Positions 49,699-59,296 of a stretch of 64,000 nucleotides of DNA are shown here, one piece after another. The stretch spans positions 558,001 to 622,000 of the forward strand of contig NZ_CP092588.1 in the NCBI RefSeq assembly GCF_023920225.1, given 5' to 3'. The stretch comes from Vibrio gazogenes. Its GTDB lineage: Bacteria; Pseudomonadota; Gammaproteobacteria; Enterobacterales; Vibrionaceae. Within the stretch, counting starts at the first letter, position 1; each line of letters starts with the position of its first letter. Position numbers and translations under genes: made by a program. The notes under the pieces were generated by a model. That model did not search any database, was not told where the DNA came from, and was given only the letters and a program-made list of their open reading frames with translations.

Positions 49699-51234
49699 TT
49701 ATTTTTTACGGAACATTTCAAGCATACGCTTGGTGACGGTAAAACCACCGAAGATATTGATACTTGCGATCAACACAGCAATAAACGATAAAAACGTAAC
49801 AAAGCCATTTCCCTGACCAATTTGCAATAAACAGCCGATAACAATAATCCCTGAAATTGCATTAGTCACAGACATTAAAGGCGTATGGAGTGCATGAGTT
49901 ACGTTCCAAACAACGTAATAACCAACCACACAGGCAAGGACAAACACCGTAAAGTGACTGAGAAAAGCAGCAGGCGCAACAGAAGCAACCCAAGCGAATG
50001 CACCAACACCAACAACGAGGCCTAACGCCTTCTTCATCGGGGACGCCGCTTTTTCTTCTGTTTTCTGGGGCGCTTTTACCGGCTCAGGTTTAGCCTGTGG
50101 TTGTGCTGAGACTTGAATCGGCGGTGCCGGCCAGGTCACTTCACCTTCTTTAACGACGGTCACACCACGTTGAACTACATCCTCAAAATCGATAAAAACT
50201 TCACCATCTTTTTCTTTGCACAGTAATTTCAACAAGTTAACCAAATTGGTAGCATACAGTTGAGAAGACTGTGTCGGTAGACGCCCAACCATATCGGTAT
50301 ATCCGATGATTTTTACGCCATTCTCAGTCGTCACCACCTGGTCAGCCACTGTGTATTCACAGTTCCCGCCATTTGCAGCCGCAAGATCGACAATAACACT
50401 GCCCGCTTTCATACTGTCAACCATTGCTTTGGTTATCAGCTTGGGCGCTGGCTTTCCGGGAATCAATGCAGTGGTAATAATGATGTCGACATCTTTTGCC
50501 TGCTCTGCGTAAAGTTCAGCCGCTTTGCGATTAAAATCATCAGACATCTCTTTGGCATAACCGTCTCCGGCACCGGAATTCTCCTGAAAATCAACAGAAA
50601 GGAACTCCGCCCCCATCGACTGAACCTGCTCTTTTACTTCAGGACGGACATCAAACGCCCGGACAATCGCCCCCAAACTACCAGCAGCACCAATCGCAGC
50701 TAATCCAGCCACACCGGCACCAGCGACAAAAACTTTTGCAGGCGGTACCTTACCGGCAGCCGTAATTTGTCCAGTAAAAAATCGGCCAAATTCATGTGCC
50801 GCTTCAACGACTGCGCGGTATCCAGCAATATTCGCCATCGATGACAAAGCATCAAGTGCCTGCGCCCGAGAAATACGTGGCACGGAATCCATGGCAAGCA
50901 CATTGATTTTTTTACCGGATAAGGTTTCAAGTAACTCTGGATTTTGTGCTGGCCAAATGAAGCTGATCAACGTCGCCCCTTCTTTGATCAGCTCGATTTC
51001 TTCAGTTGTCGGCGCATTAACTTTTAAAATAACATCTGCACGCCATACGTCTTCATGAGATACAACCTGAGCACCAGCAGCTTCGAAACTCTGGTTGTCA
51101 AAACTCGCTTTTTCTCCGGCATCGGTTTCAATAAGAATATCAAAACCTAACTTTAGCAGCTGCCCTACCGAAGTCGGTGAAGCTGCAACTCGCGTTTCAC
51201 CCGCAAGTCGTTCTTTAGGCACACCAATTTTCAT
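49699..51234 (-). CDS. pntA: NAD(P) transhydrogenase subunit alpha
   Basis: NAD(H)-binding domain I (about 1-380) and four C-terminal helices. The N-terminus KIGVPKERLAGETRVAASP, SFIWPAQNPELLE, the dinucleotide loop VFVAGAGVAGLAAIGAAGSLGA and GYTDMVGRLPTQSSQLYATN are diagnostic; a Pro/Lys linker precedes the membrane part. 511 residues. With pntB it uses the proton gradient to make NADPH from NADH. It is the promoter-proximal gene of the pair. Confidence 0.96.
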   Translation of the reverse strand: MKIGVPKERLAGETRVAASPTSVGQLLKLGFDILIETDAGEKASFDNQSFEAAGAQVVSHEDVWRADVILKVNAPTTEEIELIKEGATLISFIWPAQNPELLETLSGKKINVLAMDSVPRISRAQALDALSSMANIAGYRAVVEAAHEFGRFFTGQITAAGKVPPAKVFVAGAGVAGLAAIGAAGSLGAIVRAFDVRPEVKEQVQSMGAEFLSVDFQENSGAGDGYAKEMSDDFNRKAAELYAEQAKDVDIIITTALIPGKPAPKLITKAMVDSMKAGSVIVDLAAANGGNCEYTVADQVVTTENGVKIIGYTDMVGRLPTQSSQLYATNLVNLLKLLCKEKDGEVFIDFEDVVQRGVTVVKEGEVTWPAPPIQVSAQPQAKPEPVKAPQKTEEKAASPMKKALGLVVGVGAFAWVASVAPAAFLSHFTVFVLACVVGYYVVWNVTHALHTPLMSVTNAISGIIVIGCLLQIGQGNGFVTFLSFIAVLIASINIFGGFTVTKRMLEMFRKK

Positions 51235-51470
51235 AGTTATTTCCTTATAATTGGCACAGTAATATGTTTAATCTAACGGCTTACTTACTCATTCAAGCAG
51301 CAGACAATCAAGTACAACCACTTGCACTTCTTTGTAACATATTATTTATCACATGTTACTTATCACGTCTTGTTTCTACAGCATCGGTCCAACATCTGCC
51401 ATGAGCCATCACCATACTAACGAGAATGTCTAGTGAATTGAATATCATGGTAAAAATTAATCACCACAAA
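51235..51470. promoter_or_regulatory. Upstream region of pntAB
   Basis: About 235 bp of AT-rich DNA that must hold the pntAB promoter; I cannot place the elements. A direct repeat of a TTATCACATGTTAC-like and TTATCACGTC-like sequence lies at 51345-51370. Confidence 0.35.
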
Positions 51471-51507
51471 AAAAGAAACCATAAGCTTATCGGCTTATGG
51501 TTTCTTT
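51471..51507 (-). terminator. Bidirectional terminator, 15-bp perfect stem
   Basis: AAAGAAACCATAAGC, TTATCG, GCTTATGGTTTCTTT. It ends the hlyU-type transcript 31 bp past its stop. Confidence 0.85.
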
Positions 51508-51537
51508 CATCATGATTTTAATCAATTTGAGCAACAC

Positions 51538-51813
51538 TCAACTGAAGATCTTTTCTCCCATCTGATCAATAAACATTTTCGCCTTATTGACCATAAGCTC
51601 ATCAGCACTACCGCGATTGGACAAAACATCCGACCGAATGAAACGATGTTCTTTCATTTCACCATTGATTTCCCGGGTAATCCGCCCGGCAACCCGATAC
51701 TGACCATTTTCGGCAATCGCTTCAGGAAAAATAGCAAAATCTTTGTAATAAACCGGCTCAACAGGTGTTGACTCTTGCTGACGTTGACCAAACAACCGAG
51801 ATAAAAATCCCAC
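51538..51813 (-). CDS. HlyU-family protein (PF10115 type)
   Basis: 91-residue protein. MGFLSRLFGQRQQE then VYYKDFAIFPEAIAENGQYRVAGRITREINGEMKEHRFIRSDVLSNRGSADELMVNKAKMFIDQMG is the small HlyU-type family annotated transcriptional activator HlyU in proteobacteria, distinct from the ArsR-like HlyU of V. cholerae. No helix-turn-helix is evident, so a direct regulatory role is not shown by sequence. It directly follows the ComFB-type gene (adjacent stop and start), so they form an operon. Confidence 0.78.
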   Translation of the reverse strand: MGFLSRLFGQRQQESTPVEPVYYKDFAIFPEAIAENGQYRVAGRITREINGEMKEHRFIRSDVLSNRGSADELMVNKAKMFIDQMGEKIFS

Positions 51814-52200
51814 TTACTTCTCCTTTTGATATTCTGTTTGATGACTAATGATCGGGCTTTCGTACCATTCCAATTCAAGGTCATCATCATAACGAGCCGT
51901 TGCAACAACAACGGGAACCTCCCGATACTCAGGGTTCTGACGACGGTCATTTTTGATCATCGACTCTCCGGCTTCAACGGCATCTTGGGCAAATTGCTTT
52001 AACTTTACTAAACGAGTTTCCGGGAGCGTGGATAAAAAATCAATATCATGACGAATGTATACAGGTCGCAGTTGACTTAACGCTAAACAAGCCAGATCAG
52101 CCAATTGCTCATGATTATAGCGAGCTTTAAAATCATCTGAACTCAATATTTGACCGACTAAAGTTTCCATATAATTATGAACATCAACACTGATATGCAT
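51814..52200 (-). CDS. ComFB-family protein
   Basis: 128-residue protein with the ComFB pattern near the N-terminus (VHNYMETLVGQILSSDDFKARYNHEQLADLACLALSQLRPVYIRHDIDFL). ComFB-type proteins bind cyclic dinucleotides in cyanobacteria and sit in the competence operon of Bacillus; the Vibrio role is unknown. A diguanylate cyclase gene lies divergently 330 bp away, which is suggestive only. Start ATG 52200. Confidence 0.75.
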   Translation of the reverse strand: MHISVDVHNYMETLVGQILSSDDFKARYNHEQLADLACLALSQLRPVYIRHDIDFLSTLPETRLVKLKQFAQDAVEAGESMIKNDRRQNPEYREVPVVVATARYDDDLELEWYESPIISHQTEYQKEK

Positions 52201-52513
52201 ATATTTATTCTCCAGTAACTGTCAGCATCCAAATAGATATAATCTCACGACATCAGGATTCAGGTATATCATAAACATAGTATCAGATAACCAATCTGAC
52301 ATAATTTTATACATATTAGTAACAACTAATAATAACCTCTTCAGTCAAACGGTGTAAATATTCTATATTCTTTCAGTTTATTGGCATATTCATCTTCATC
52401 GCTCATTCATGCATTTAGTCACGCATACCTCACCCAAGATTCAAGGAAAGAGTATAAAAAACGACAAAATAGTGTATTTTTTGCTAAAAATCACGTAAAG
52501 TTCAGTCAATTAT
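52201..52513. other. Divergent intergenic region, ComFB-type gene and diguanylate cyclase
   Basis: About 310 bp of AT-rich DNA. A plus-strand frame starting at 52381 runs into the cyclase gene in another frame without a ribosome site and is taken as noise. No clear operator is seen. Confidence 0.35.
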
Positions 52514-52531
52514 TTGACGAATCAACCATCT

Positions 52532-53764
52532 ATGTTTTCAATGTCGGTCAGTTCTTCCTGGTTCCGCTGTCTACTTCCTATTTTGTTCATTGTGGCTATC
52601 CATATCGGGATGGGCCACGAGATATTTACGCAACTGTCAAATTCCAATGTACTGCTTAACTTGCCTTATGTTTTACTTTTCACGGCATTAGCGGTTGCGC
52701 AAATATTCAAACAAAGTCGTATGGGAATGTTGGCTGTGGCTCAAATACTGGCCTATGGTGTCATTCAGCTTTGCTTGCAAACACCATTAATCAGTGGTTC
52801 AACTCTTTTAGAGTTATCTTTACTTGCTTTACTCTTTCCAATTAGTTGCGTCATCTGTTATGCGTTCCGTGACTCAGATCTTTTCACTAAAGAGTTTCTG
52901 TACTATTTGCTTATACAAGGTTTGTTCTTCGCTTGGTCACTGTTAATTTTGGATTATTTTAACCAAGGTAACTTTCCGGAGCTTTTTACGCAATTATTGT
53001 TATCGGTGCCTCAAGTATCACGATTACCATTTATTCTATTTCTTTACCTGATGGTTTTAGGTGGCCTCACCATGCTGCTGCTACTGAGGAAGAATCGTAA
53101 ACTTGACGCGATTGTTTACACATCTGTTCTACTTATTTCAGATGTCTTTGTTTCTTTTCATCTCCCGCACATTTCTAGCATACTATTCTCTATCTCTGGT
53201 ATTTTTCTGGTGTTATATGTTATTGCTGCCGGACATGAGTTGGCGTTTAATGATCGACTCACCCACCTTCCCGGCCGCGCAGCGCTCGACCATACGATGA
53301 AGTCTCTGGGACGACATTTCACCATTGCTATGATTGATGTTGATCATTTCAAACAATTCAACGATAACTACGGCCATGACACGGGAGATGAGGTTTTAAA
53401 ACTGGTGGCAAGCAAATTACGCCAAGTCAAAGGTAAAGCGAAGGCTTATCGCTATGGCGGTGAGGAATTTACCATTATCTTTAAAGGAAAAAGTTCAGAA
53501 GAGGCATTTGATTATCTTGAATCTTTACGCCAAGACATCCAAAACTACGACATGTATCTGCGAAATACGGATAAGCGCCCTAAAAATGATAAAGTAGGAC
53601 GCCAGAAACGCCAAAAAGATCAATCCAACGGTGTCGTGAATATTACGGTCAGCATTGGAGTCAGCGACAGTCGATCAAGCCGAAACCCTCAAGACGTCAT
53701 CAAAGCCGCGGATCAGGCTCTTTATAAAGCGAAAAAGTCTGGTCGGAATCGGGTGACGGTGTAA
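52532..53764 (+). CDS. Membrane-bound diguanylate cyclase (GGDEF domain, GGEEF)
   Basis: Makes cyclic di-GMP. Around seven hydrophobic segments fill the first 240 residues; the GGDEF domain spans about 245-410 with LTHLPGRAALDHTM, DVDHFKQFNDNYGHDTGDEVL and YRYGGEEFTII. The GGEEF form is usually active. The RxxD inhibitory site that normally precedes it is absent (VKGKAKAYRYGGEEF), so product feedback may be lost. A basic insert (RPKNDKVGRQKRQKDQS) interrupts the domain near its end. The start is uncertain among TTG 52514, ATG 52532 and ATG 52541, none with a clear ribosome site. Confidence 0.85.
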   Translation: MFSMSVSSSWFRCLLPILFIVAIHIGMGHEIFTQLSNSNVLLNLPYVLLFTALAVAQIFKQSRMGMLAVAQILAYGVIQLCLQTPLISGSTLLELSLLALLFPISCVICYAFRDSDLFTKEFLYYLLIQGLFFAWSLLILDYFNQGNFPELFTQLLLSVPQVSRLPFILFLYLMVLGGLTMLLLLRKNRKLDAIVYTSVLLISDVFVSFHLPHISSILFSISGIFLVLYVIAAGHELAFNDRLTHLPGRAALDHTMKSLGRHFTIAMIDVDHFKQFNDNYGHDTGDEVLKLVASKLRQVKGKAKAYRYGGEEFTIIFKGKSSEEAFDYLESLRQDIQNYDMYLRNTDKRPKNDKVGRQKRQKDQSNGVVNITVSIGVSDSRSSRNPQDVIKAADQALYKAKKSGRNRVTV

Positions 53765-53780
53765 ATGAGCTGAAGTTAAC

Positions 53781-53820
53781 TATAGATAGTGAATTATAAA
53801 GATAGACAGTGAATTATAAA
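53781..53820. repeat. Two tandem 20-bp copies
   Basis: Both copies end GTGAATTATAAA and match at 18 of 20 positions. They lie between the cyclase gene and the tRNA gene. Confidence 0.6.
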
Positions 53821-53881
53821 TTGCGTCGGCTAACTAAGCGAAAATAATCTTGGTCACAAGAGATGATACTTGAATAATAAT

Positions 53882-54121
<240 letters not shown>

Positions 54122-55765
54122 TTACATATTCGTATACAGTGGACCGCCCCCACCTTCCGGAGGTGTCCAAGTGATATTCTGGGCCGGGTCTTTGATGTCA
54201 CATGCCTTACAATGGAGGCAATTCTGCGCATCAATGGCAAAGCGTTTCTCACCATTTTCTTCCACGACGTTGTAAACACCGGCAGGACAATACCTTTGTG
54301 CAGGCTCGCCATAAACAGCCAAATTGTCTGCTAACGGAATGTGAGGATCTCGTAGTCGAAGGTGACATGGCTGGTTATGCTCATGAGAGACTTTGGCAAT
54401 ATAAACTGAAGAAGCACGATCAAAACTCAGCTGTTGATCAGGTTTGGTATAGTCAATCGGCTGACATTGATTCATTGGTAGCAATTGAGCGTGGTCCGCT
54501 TGATTATCCCGAATATGCCATGGCAGGCGCCCACGGAATATATTCTGATCGATAAAATTAAATAACCCGCCTCCCAAAGGGCCAAACTGATGCATTGCTG
54601 CGGTACTATTTCTTGCCATATACAGCTCTTCATGTAGCCAGGAATCTTGCAGGCTCTCGGCAAACGACGTTAAATCGGCACCTTTCATCTCCTGCAAAAG
54701 TGCGGGATAGACCGTTTCCGCAGCCAGCATCCCAGATTTCATGGCAGTATGAATGCCTTTCAGTTTCGCACCGTTCAGCACACCCGCTTCACAACCAATT
54801 AACAGACCGCCGGGAAATGTCATCTTCGGCTGTGCATTGAATCCCCCTTTGGTTAAAGTCCTGGCCCCATAAGACAATCGCTGCCCGCCACTGAGATACC
54901 GAGCAATTTCAGGATGATGCTTCATCCGCTGAAATTCATCGAACGGACTCAAATAAGCGTTTTTATAATTCAGATCAACCACCAAACCGATAGCAACCTG
55001 ACAATCATCAATAAAATAGAGGAAGCCCCCACCATTCGCATGACGCTCCAAAGGCCAGCCAAAGTGATGAATGACCTGCCCTAATTGATGATGTTCAGGC
55101 CTAATCTGCCAAACTTCCTTTAATCCTAAGCTGAAATGCTGTGTATCAGCATTTCGATCCAATGCATAATGCTCAAGCAGTTGTTTACCAAGATGCCCCC
55201 GACTGCCTTCAGCAAATAACGTGTATTGACCCCGTAACTCGATCCCCGGCATATGGTCGGATTTTGGCTCTCCCTGAGCATCTAAACCCATATCACCAGT
55301 GATAACGCCACAAACTTCATTCTGTTCATTGATCAGTAATTCTGATGCGGTGAACCCAGTAAAAATTTCCACACCCAGATGTTCCGCTTGTCTGGCTAAC
55401 CACTGGCAGAATTTCCCTTGTCGAATCAGATAGCTCCCCTGATGATGCATACTCTGGGGGACAAAAAGGCTGGGAATTCGCCAAGCCTTATTTTCATCCC
55501 GAAGATAGAAAAGCGCTTCCTGCTCAACTTGGGTAATGACCGGCACATTTTGTTGTTGCCAATCGGGGAAAAGCTCATCCAAGGCACGGCTTTCCATAAT
55601 CGCTCCCGATAACGCATGAGCCCCAATTTCTGCGCCTTTTTCAATCAGACAAACGTTCAGTTCCCGATTCTCCACTTGTGCCAGTTGCATCAGGCGGCAG
55701 GCAGCTGATAAACCAGCGGGCCCGCCACCAACAATCACAACATCAAATTCCAGGACTTCTCTCAT
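54122..55765 (-). CDS. Electron transfer flavoprotein:ubiquinone oxidoreductase
   Basis: Membrane-associated FAD/4Fe-4S enzyme passing electrons from ETF to ubiquinone. The N-terminal FAD loop (DVVIVGGGPAGLSAACRLMQLA), LSGAIMESRALDELFPDW and GCEAGVLNGAKLKGIHTAMKSG match the family. The C-terminal ferredoxin-like domain has the cluster cysteines in RYCPAGVY and NCLHCKACDIKDPAQNITW. 547 residues is normal. It is the last gene of the acyl-CoA dehydrogenase-etfBA operon, 56 bp after etfA. Confidence 0.94.
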   Translation of the reverse strand: MREVLEFDVVIVGGGPAGLSAACRLMQLAQVENRELNVCLIEKGAEIGAHALSGAIMESRALDELFPDWQQQNVPVITQVEQEALFYLRDENKAWRIPSLFVPQSMHHQGSYLIRQGKFCQWLARQAEHLGVEIFTGFTASELLINEQNEVCGVITGDMGLDAQGEPKSDHMPGIELRGQYTLFAEGSRGHLGKQLLEHYALDRNADTQHFSLGLKEVWQIRPEHHQLGQVIHHFGWPLERHANGGGFLYFIDDCQVAIGLVVDLNYKNAYLSPFDEFQRMKHHPEIARYLSGGQRLSYGARTLTKGGFNAQPKMTFPGGLLIGCEAGVLNGAKLKGIHTAMKSGMLAAETVYPALLQEMKGADLTSFAESLQDSWLHEELYMARNSTAAMHQFGPLGGGLFNFIDQNIFRGRLPWHIRDNQADHAQLLPMNQCQPIDYTKPDQQLSFDRASSVYIAKVSHEHNQPCHLRLRDPHIPLADNLAVYGEPAQRYCPAGVYNVVEENGEKRFAIDAQNCLHCKACDIKDPAQNITWTPPEGGGGPLYTNM

Positions 55766-55821
55766 GGATTTCCCTTACTTCTTTCTCACAGGATGAATGA
55801 TTACGGCTGGCTTGAGTGATC

Positions 55822-56754
55822 TCATACCATTTTTTCCATCAGTTCAGGCAACACGTCCATGCAATCCGCAACAAGCACATAATCCGAAGACTGAAACATC
55901 GGTGCATCAGCGTCATTGTTGATTGCCACAATCGTTTTGGCATCTTTGACACCGGAGATATGTTGAATCGCCCCGGAGATACCGACGGCAATATACAAAT
56001 CCGGTGCGATCACTTTCCCCGTCTGCCCAATCTGAAGATCATTGGCTGTAAATCCGGCATCAACTGCCGCACGGGTTCCCCCGATTGCGGCTCCAAGCTT
56101 GTCGCCCAACGTCTCTAACAAAGCGAAGTTGTGCTCATTTCCCAATCCGCGGCCACCACCAATCACAATACGTGCCGATGACAATTCCGGACGAGAGGAT
56201 TCAACCTTCTGATGACTGATCACCTGTGAAAGCTTGAGGTCTTCACTGCCCGGCACTTGAACCACAGTCGCTGCACCGCCCATATCTGCGCTTGCAGGGA
56301 AAGCGGTTGTTCTGATGGTGAGCATCTTAATCGGATCAATCGACTGGATCGTGGCGATGGCACTCCCCGAATAAACCGGTTTGCGAAAGGTATCGTCATT
56401 CTCAATATCAATGACTTCCGAAATGAAGGAAACATCCAATAATGCCGCCGCTCTGGGTAAAAAGTTTTTCGAAAACGACGTCGCAGCAGCGACGATATGG
56501 GTATAATCTCTTCCGACACCAGCAATGAGATTGGCAATATTTTCAGCTAGCGCCCCCGTATAGATATCAGAGTCAGCAACGAGAACCGTCGACACATCTC
56601 CCAACTGGGTCGCATGTTCAACGACTGGATCACAATGATGACCAACAACGAGTAAATGAATATCATCACCGATCTGTTTGCCGGCCCCAATCGCATGAAA
56701 TGTCGCCTCGCTTAATTTGAGATGGTCATGCTCCGCAATAATCAAAATAGTCAT
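55822..56754 (-). CDS. etfA: Electron transfer flavoprotein subunit alpha
   Basis: FAD-binding subunit of ETF. Family landmarks are TKPVYSGSAIATIQSID-like RKPVYSGSAIATIQS, the FAD domain SARIVIGGGRGLG, AAIGGTRAAVDAGF, IGQTGKVIAPDLYIAVGISGAIQHISG and IVAINNDADAPMFQ. 310 residues. Its ATG overlaps the etfB stop (TGATG), so synthesis of the two subunits is coupled. Confidence 0.95.
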   Translation of the reverse strand: MTILIIAEHDHLKLSEATFHAIGAGKQIGDDIHLLVVGHHCDPVVEHATQLGDVSTVLVADSDIYTGALAENIANLIAGVGRDYTHIVAAATSFSKNFLPRAAALLDVSFISEVIDIENDDTFRKPVYSGSAIATIQSIDPIKMLTIRTTAFPASADMGGAATVVQVPGSEDLKLSQVISHQKVESSRPELSSARIVIGGGRGLGNEHNFALLETLGDKLGAAIGGTRAAVDAGFTANDLQIGQTGKVIAPDLYIAVGISGAIQHISGVKDAKTIVAINNDADAPMFQSSDYVLVADCMDVLPELMEKMV

Positions 56755-57503
56755 CAGATTACCCTCGCTTCATGCTTTAATTTACTCACCAACTCATCCA
56801 CACTTTCGACTCGAATACCCGCCCGACGGCCATTTAACGATTCAACTTGGAGAAGACGCGTTCGCCGATGCATCGCAACATTGAAGCGCTCCGCTGCAAT
56901 CGATTCGATGGGTTTTCTGCGGGCTTTCATCACATTAGGAAGAGAAGCATGGCGAGGTTTATTTAAGGGTAAATCAGCCGTAAGAACAGCTGGAAGCGTG
57001 ATCCGAACAACCTGTTGACCATGATCGACTTCTCGCGTGACAAGAGCCGCGTCGGATTCAAACTCAATCTTTGACGCAAATGTTCCCTGAGCAATGCCGA
57101 GTAACCCCGCCAACATTTGACCGGTTTGATTATTGTCACTGTCCACCGACTGTTTACCGGTAAATATGACTTGTGGTTGTTCTTTCTCGACCACTTTGAC
57201 TAATAATTTCGCAATAACCAGCGGATCCAAATGATCTTCTGACTCAACATGGATCGCACGATCAGCGCCCAGAGCGAGTGCTGTTCTCAGTTGTTCCTGA
57301 CATGACAGCGTGCCGACAGAAACGGCAACAATTTCAGATATTCTTCCTGCTTCTTTATGCTGAATTGCTTCTTCTAACGCAATTTCACAATAGGGATTCA
57401 ACACCATTTTGGCATCTGATAAATCAACGTCACGTTGATCACTCTGAACACGAACCGCCAATGACGGATCCGCGACTCGTTTGATTGCTACTAATGCTTT
57501 CAT
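56754..57503 (-). CDS. etfB: Electron transfer flavoprotein subunit beta
   Basis: AMP-binding subunit of ETF. KALVAIKRVADPSLAVRV, NPYCEIALEEAIQHKE, ALALGADRAIHVE, the loop IFTGKQSVDSDNNQTGQMLAGLLG and the recognition loop near LPNVMKARRKPIE, which docks on acyl-CoA dehydrogenases, are all present. 249 residues. It follows the acyl-CoA dehydrogenase by 26 bp. Confidence 0.95.
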   Translation of the reverse strand: MKALVAIKRVADPSLAVRVQSDQRDVDLSDAKMVLNPYCEIALEEAIQHKEAGRISEIVAVSVGTLSCQEQLRTALALGADRAIHVESEDHLDPLVIAKLLVKVVEKEQPQVIFTGKQSVDSDNNQTGQMLAGLLGIAQGTFASKIEFESDAALVTREVDHGQQVVRITLPAVLTADLPLNKPRHASLPNVMKARRKPIESIAAERFNVAMHRRTRLLQVESLNGRRAGIRVESVDELVSKLKHEARVI

Positions 57504-57529
57504 ATACCTAGCCTTATTCGTGAACTGAC

Positions 57530-58675
57530 TCAGAGTCCTAATTTTCTTGCAATGATGCCTCTCTGAATATCATTCGATCCGGAGAAAATTCTTGAGGGAA
57601 CCGCATCCAGTAATAACTGCATGATTCCCATTTCTTTTTCGATTGCGGATCCCCCGAACGTCTGAATGGCATCCAAACCACACTGCACAGCCGATTCAGA
57701 GATAACCAACTTACTCATCGCAATTTCTAACTCACTATCTTTCCCTTGGTCGTAAAGCCAACCCGCGCGGTACAAAAGCAAACGCGATGTATCCAGATTA
57801 ATTTTCATATCAACGATCCGATTGGATACTGATTGATTCTGAGCGATCGCCCGACCAAATTGTTTCCGTTCCTGCGCATGAAGAATGACTTTTTCAAGCA
57901 TTCGTGCCATCGCTCCGACGTAATACGCGAACAGGCACCCTTTTTCCCAAATCATCGAATCATAAAACATCGCCCCACCGGCACCTTCCGCACCAACACG
58001 ATGAGATTCAGGAACAAAGACATTCTGCAAGTAAACTTCTGACCATAGACAAGTCCCTAAGCCATCTTTGGCATGGTGACTCCCGACAGTCAGTCCTTCA
58101 GCCTCTTTCGGTACCAAAAAGGCACTCACACCTAAGAATCCCATTCCCGGATTTGTTTTTGCGTATACGAGGAAGTAATCAGCGACAGGGGCATTAGAGA
58201 TAAAACATTTCTTGCCATTTAAGCAATAACCGTCCGAAACACGTTCTGCGGTAGATTTCATCCCGTAAATATCAGAACCGGCCTCTGGTTCGGTCGCTGC
58301 ATTTGCCATAATACAGGAGCCATCAATCAGTCTCGGCAAATAGGTTTGTTTGAGGGTTTCACTGGCAAAACCACTGAAAGGAACAACACAGGCGAATAAG
58401 TGAGCAGAAAGCGAAAACGCCAGCCCCAAATCACTACAACCTTTGCCCAAAGCTTCGACCATCAACATGGTTTCCAGTGTGGATAAACCACTACCGCCAT
58501 CCGCTTCAGAGATCGGAAGACTGGCATAACCGAACTGGGCGGCTTCCTCCCATACCTGACGATCAAAAGTGTGTGTAGCCATCCGCTCAGCCGCACCCGG
58601 TTCTAAGACATCCGATGCAAAACGGAGTGCAGTATCATAAAGCTCTGTTTGTTGTGGTGTTAACTCAAAGTTCAT
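57530..58675 (-). CDS. Acyl-CoA dehydrogenase with relocated catalytic glutamate
   Basis: FAD-dependent acyl-CoA dehydrogenase, 381 residues, with the usual MANAATEPEAGSD, GYCLNGKKCFISNAP, RKQFGRAI and QTFGGSAIEKEMGI segments. The position of the common catalytic Glu near the end (IYEGT in medium- and short-chain enzymes) reads IFSGSNDIQR, i.e. Ser. A Glu in SMIWEKGCLFAYYVGAM aligns instead with the catalytic Glu of isovaleryl-CoA/long-chain types. The branched or aromatic acyl substrate is therefore an open guess. It leads the operon into etfBA and the quinone oxidoreductase. Confidence 0.88.
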   Translation of the reverse strand: MNFELTPQQTELYDTALRFASDVLEPGAAERMATHTFDRQVWEEAAQFGYASLPISEADGGSGLSTLETMLMVEALGKGCSDLGLAFSLSAHLFACVVPFSGFASETLKQTYLPRLIDGSCIMANAATEPEAGSDIYGMKSTAERVSDGYCLNGKKCFISNAPVADYFLVYAKTNPGMGFLGVSAFLVPKEAEGLTVGSHHAKDGLGTCLWSEVYLQNVFVPESHRVGAEGAGGAMFYDSMIWEKGCLFAYYVGAMARMLEKVILHAQERKQFGRAIAQNQSVSNRIVDMKINLDTSRLLLYRAGWLYDQGKDSELEIAMSKLVISESAVQCGLDAIQTFGGSAIEKEMGIMQLLLDAVPSRIFSGSNDIQRGIIARKLGL

Positions 58676-58749
58676 GCTTACATCCTTATTAGGAATGAAT
58701 TATCAAAATAGTGGAGACAACACATCCATTAAAATAAGTGCAGCACGAT

Positions 58750-58782
58750 AAAATTACATTTATACTGTCTAAATGTAATTTT
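58750..58782. promoter_or_regulatory. 13-bp inverted repeat upstream of the acyl-CoA dehydrogenase operon
   Basis: AAAATTACATTTA, TACTGTC, TAAATGTAATTTT: a perfect dyad 75-107 bp ahead of the start. With no T-tract it is more likely an operator than a terminator. The regulator is not in the window. Confidence 0.55.
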
Positions 58783-59224
58783 AGCTGATGAGATTATTTC
58801 TTATTTTTATCAGAGATTAATAATAATATTTATCAATCATTAAATTATAAAAACCTAACCTAGCCTGTGCGTCGATATGTCGATTTAGAACCTGCACTTT
58901 ATTATTAAATATCAGGAAGCGTCTGAATTTAAATTATTAATATGGTAATCATCATAAACACACATTTTTCGACATGGCTAGTCATACCTGTCATATATTT
59001 AATATAGTCCACAGATTTAATTATATTTTTAATATATAAATATCAATAAAAACACTTCAGTTTATAAACCTTAGTTTTTAAATTAGTGTATTTATTCTAC
59101 ATTTACATCAGATGACAATTAGTGAACAATTTTATTTCAAATAATTTAATCTTTACAGATTATGTGAATTTTTCATGAAGAAACAATGACACTTACCGTA
59201 AAATGTATTGGGATTAGAAATAAG
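58783..59224. other. AT-rich intergenic region
   Basis: About 440 bp, very AT-rich, with no open frame carrying a ribosome site. It contains the upstream part of the acyl-CoA dehydrogenase promoter region; nothing else could be recognised. Confidence 0.4.
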
Positions 59225-59252
59225 AACCGCCCTTGAAAACACATCGGCGGCT
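59225..59252 (-). terminator. Terminator after the alpha-galactosidase gene
   Basis: On the minus strand AGCCGCC pairs with GGGCGGTT over 7 bp, followed by CTTATTTCT. It lies 45 bp past the stop. Confidence 0.5.
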
Positions 59253-59296
59253 CATTCTTTAGAATGGTGTAATTCATACACTTATGAGGAGACAAC

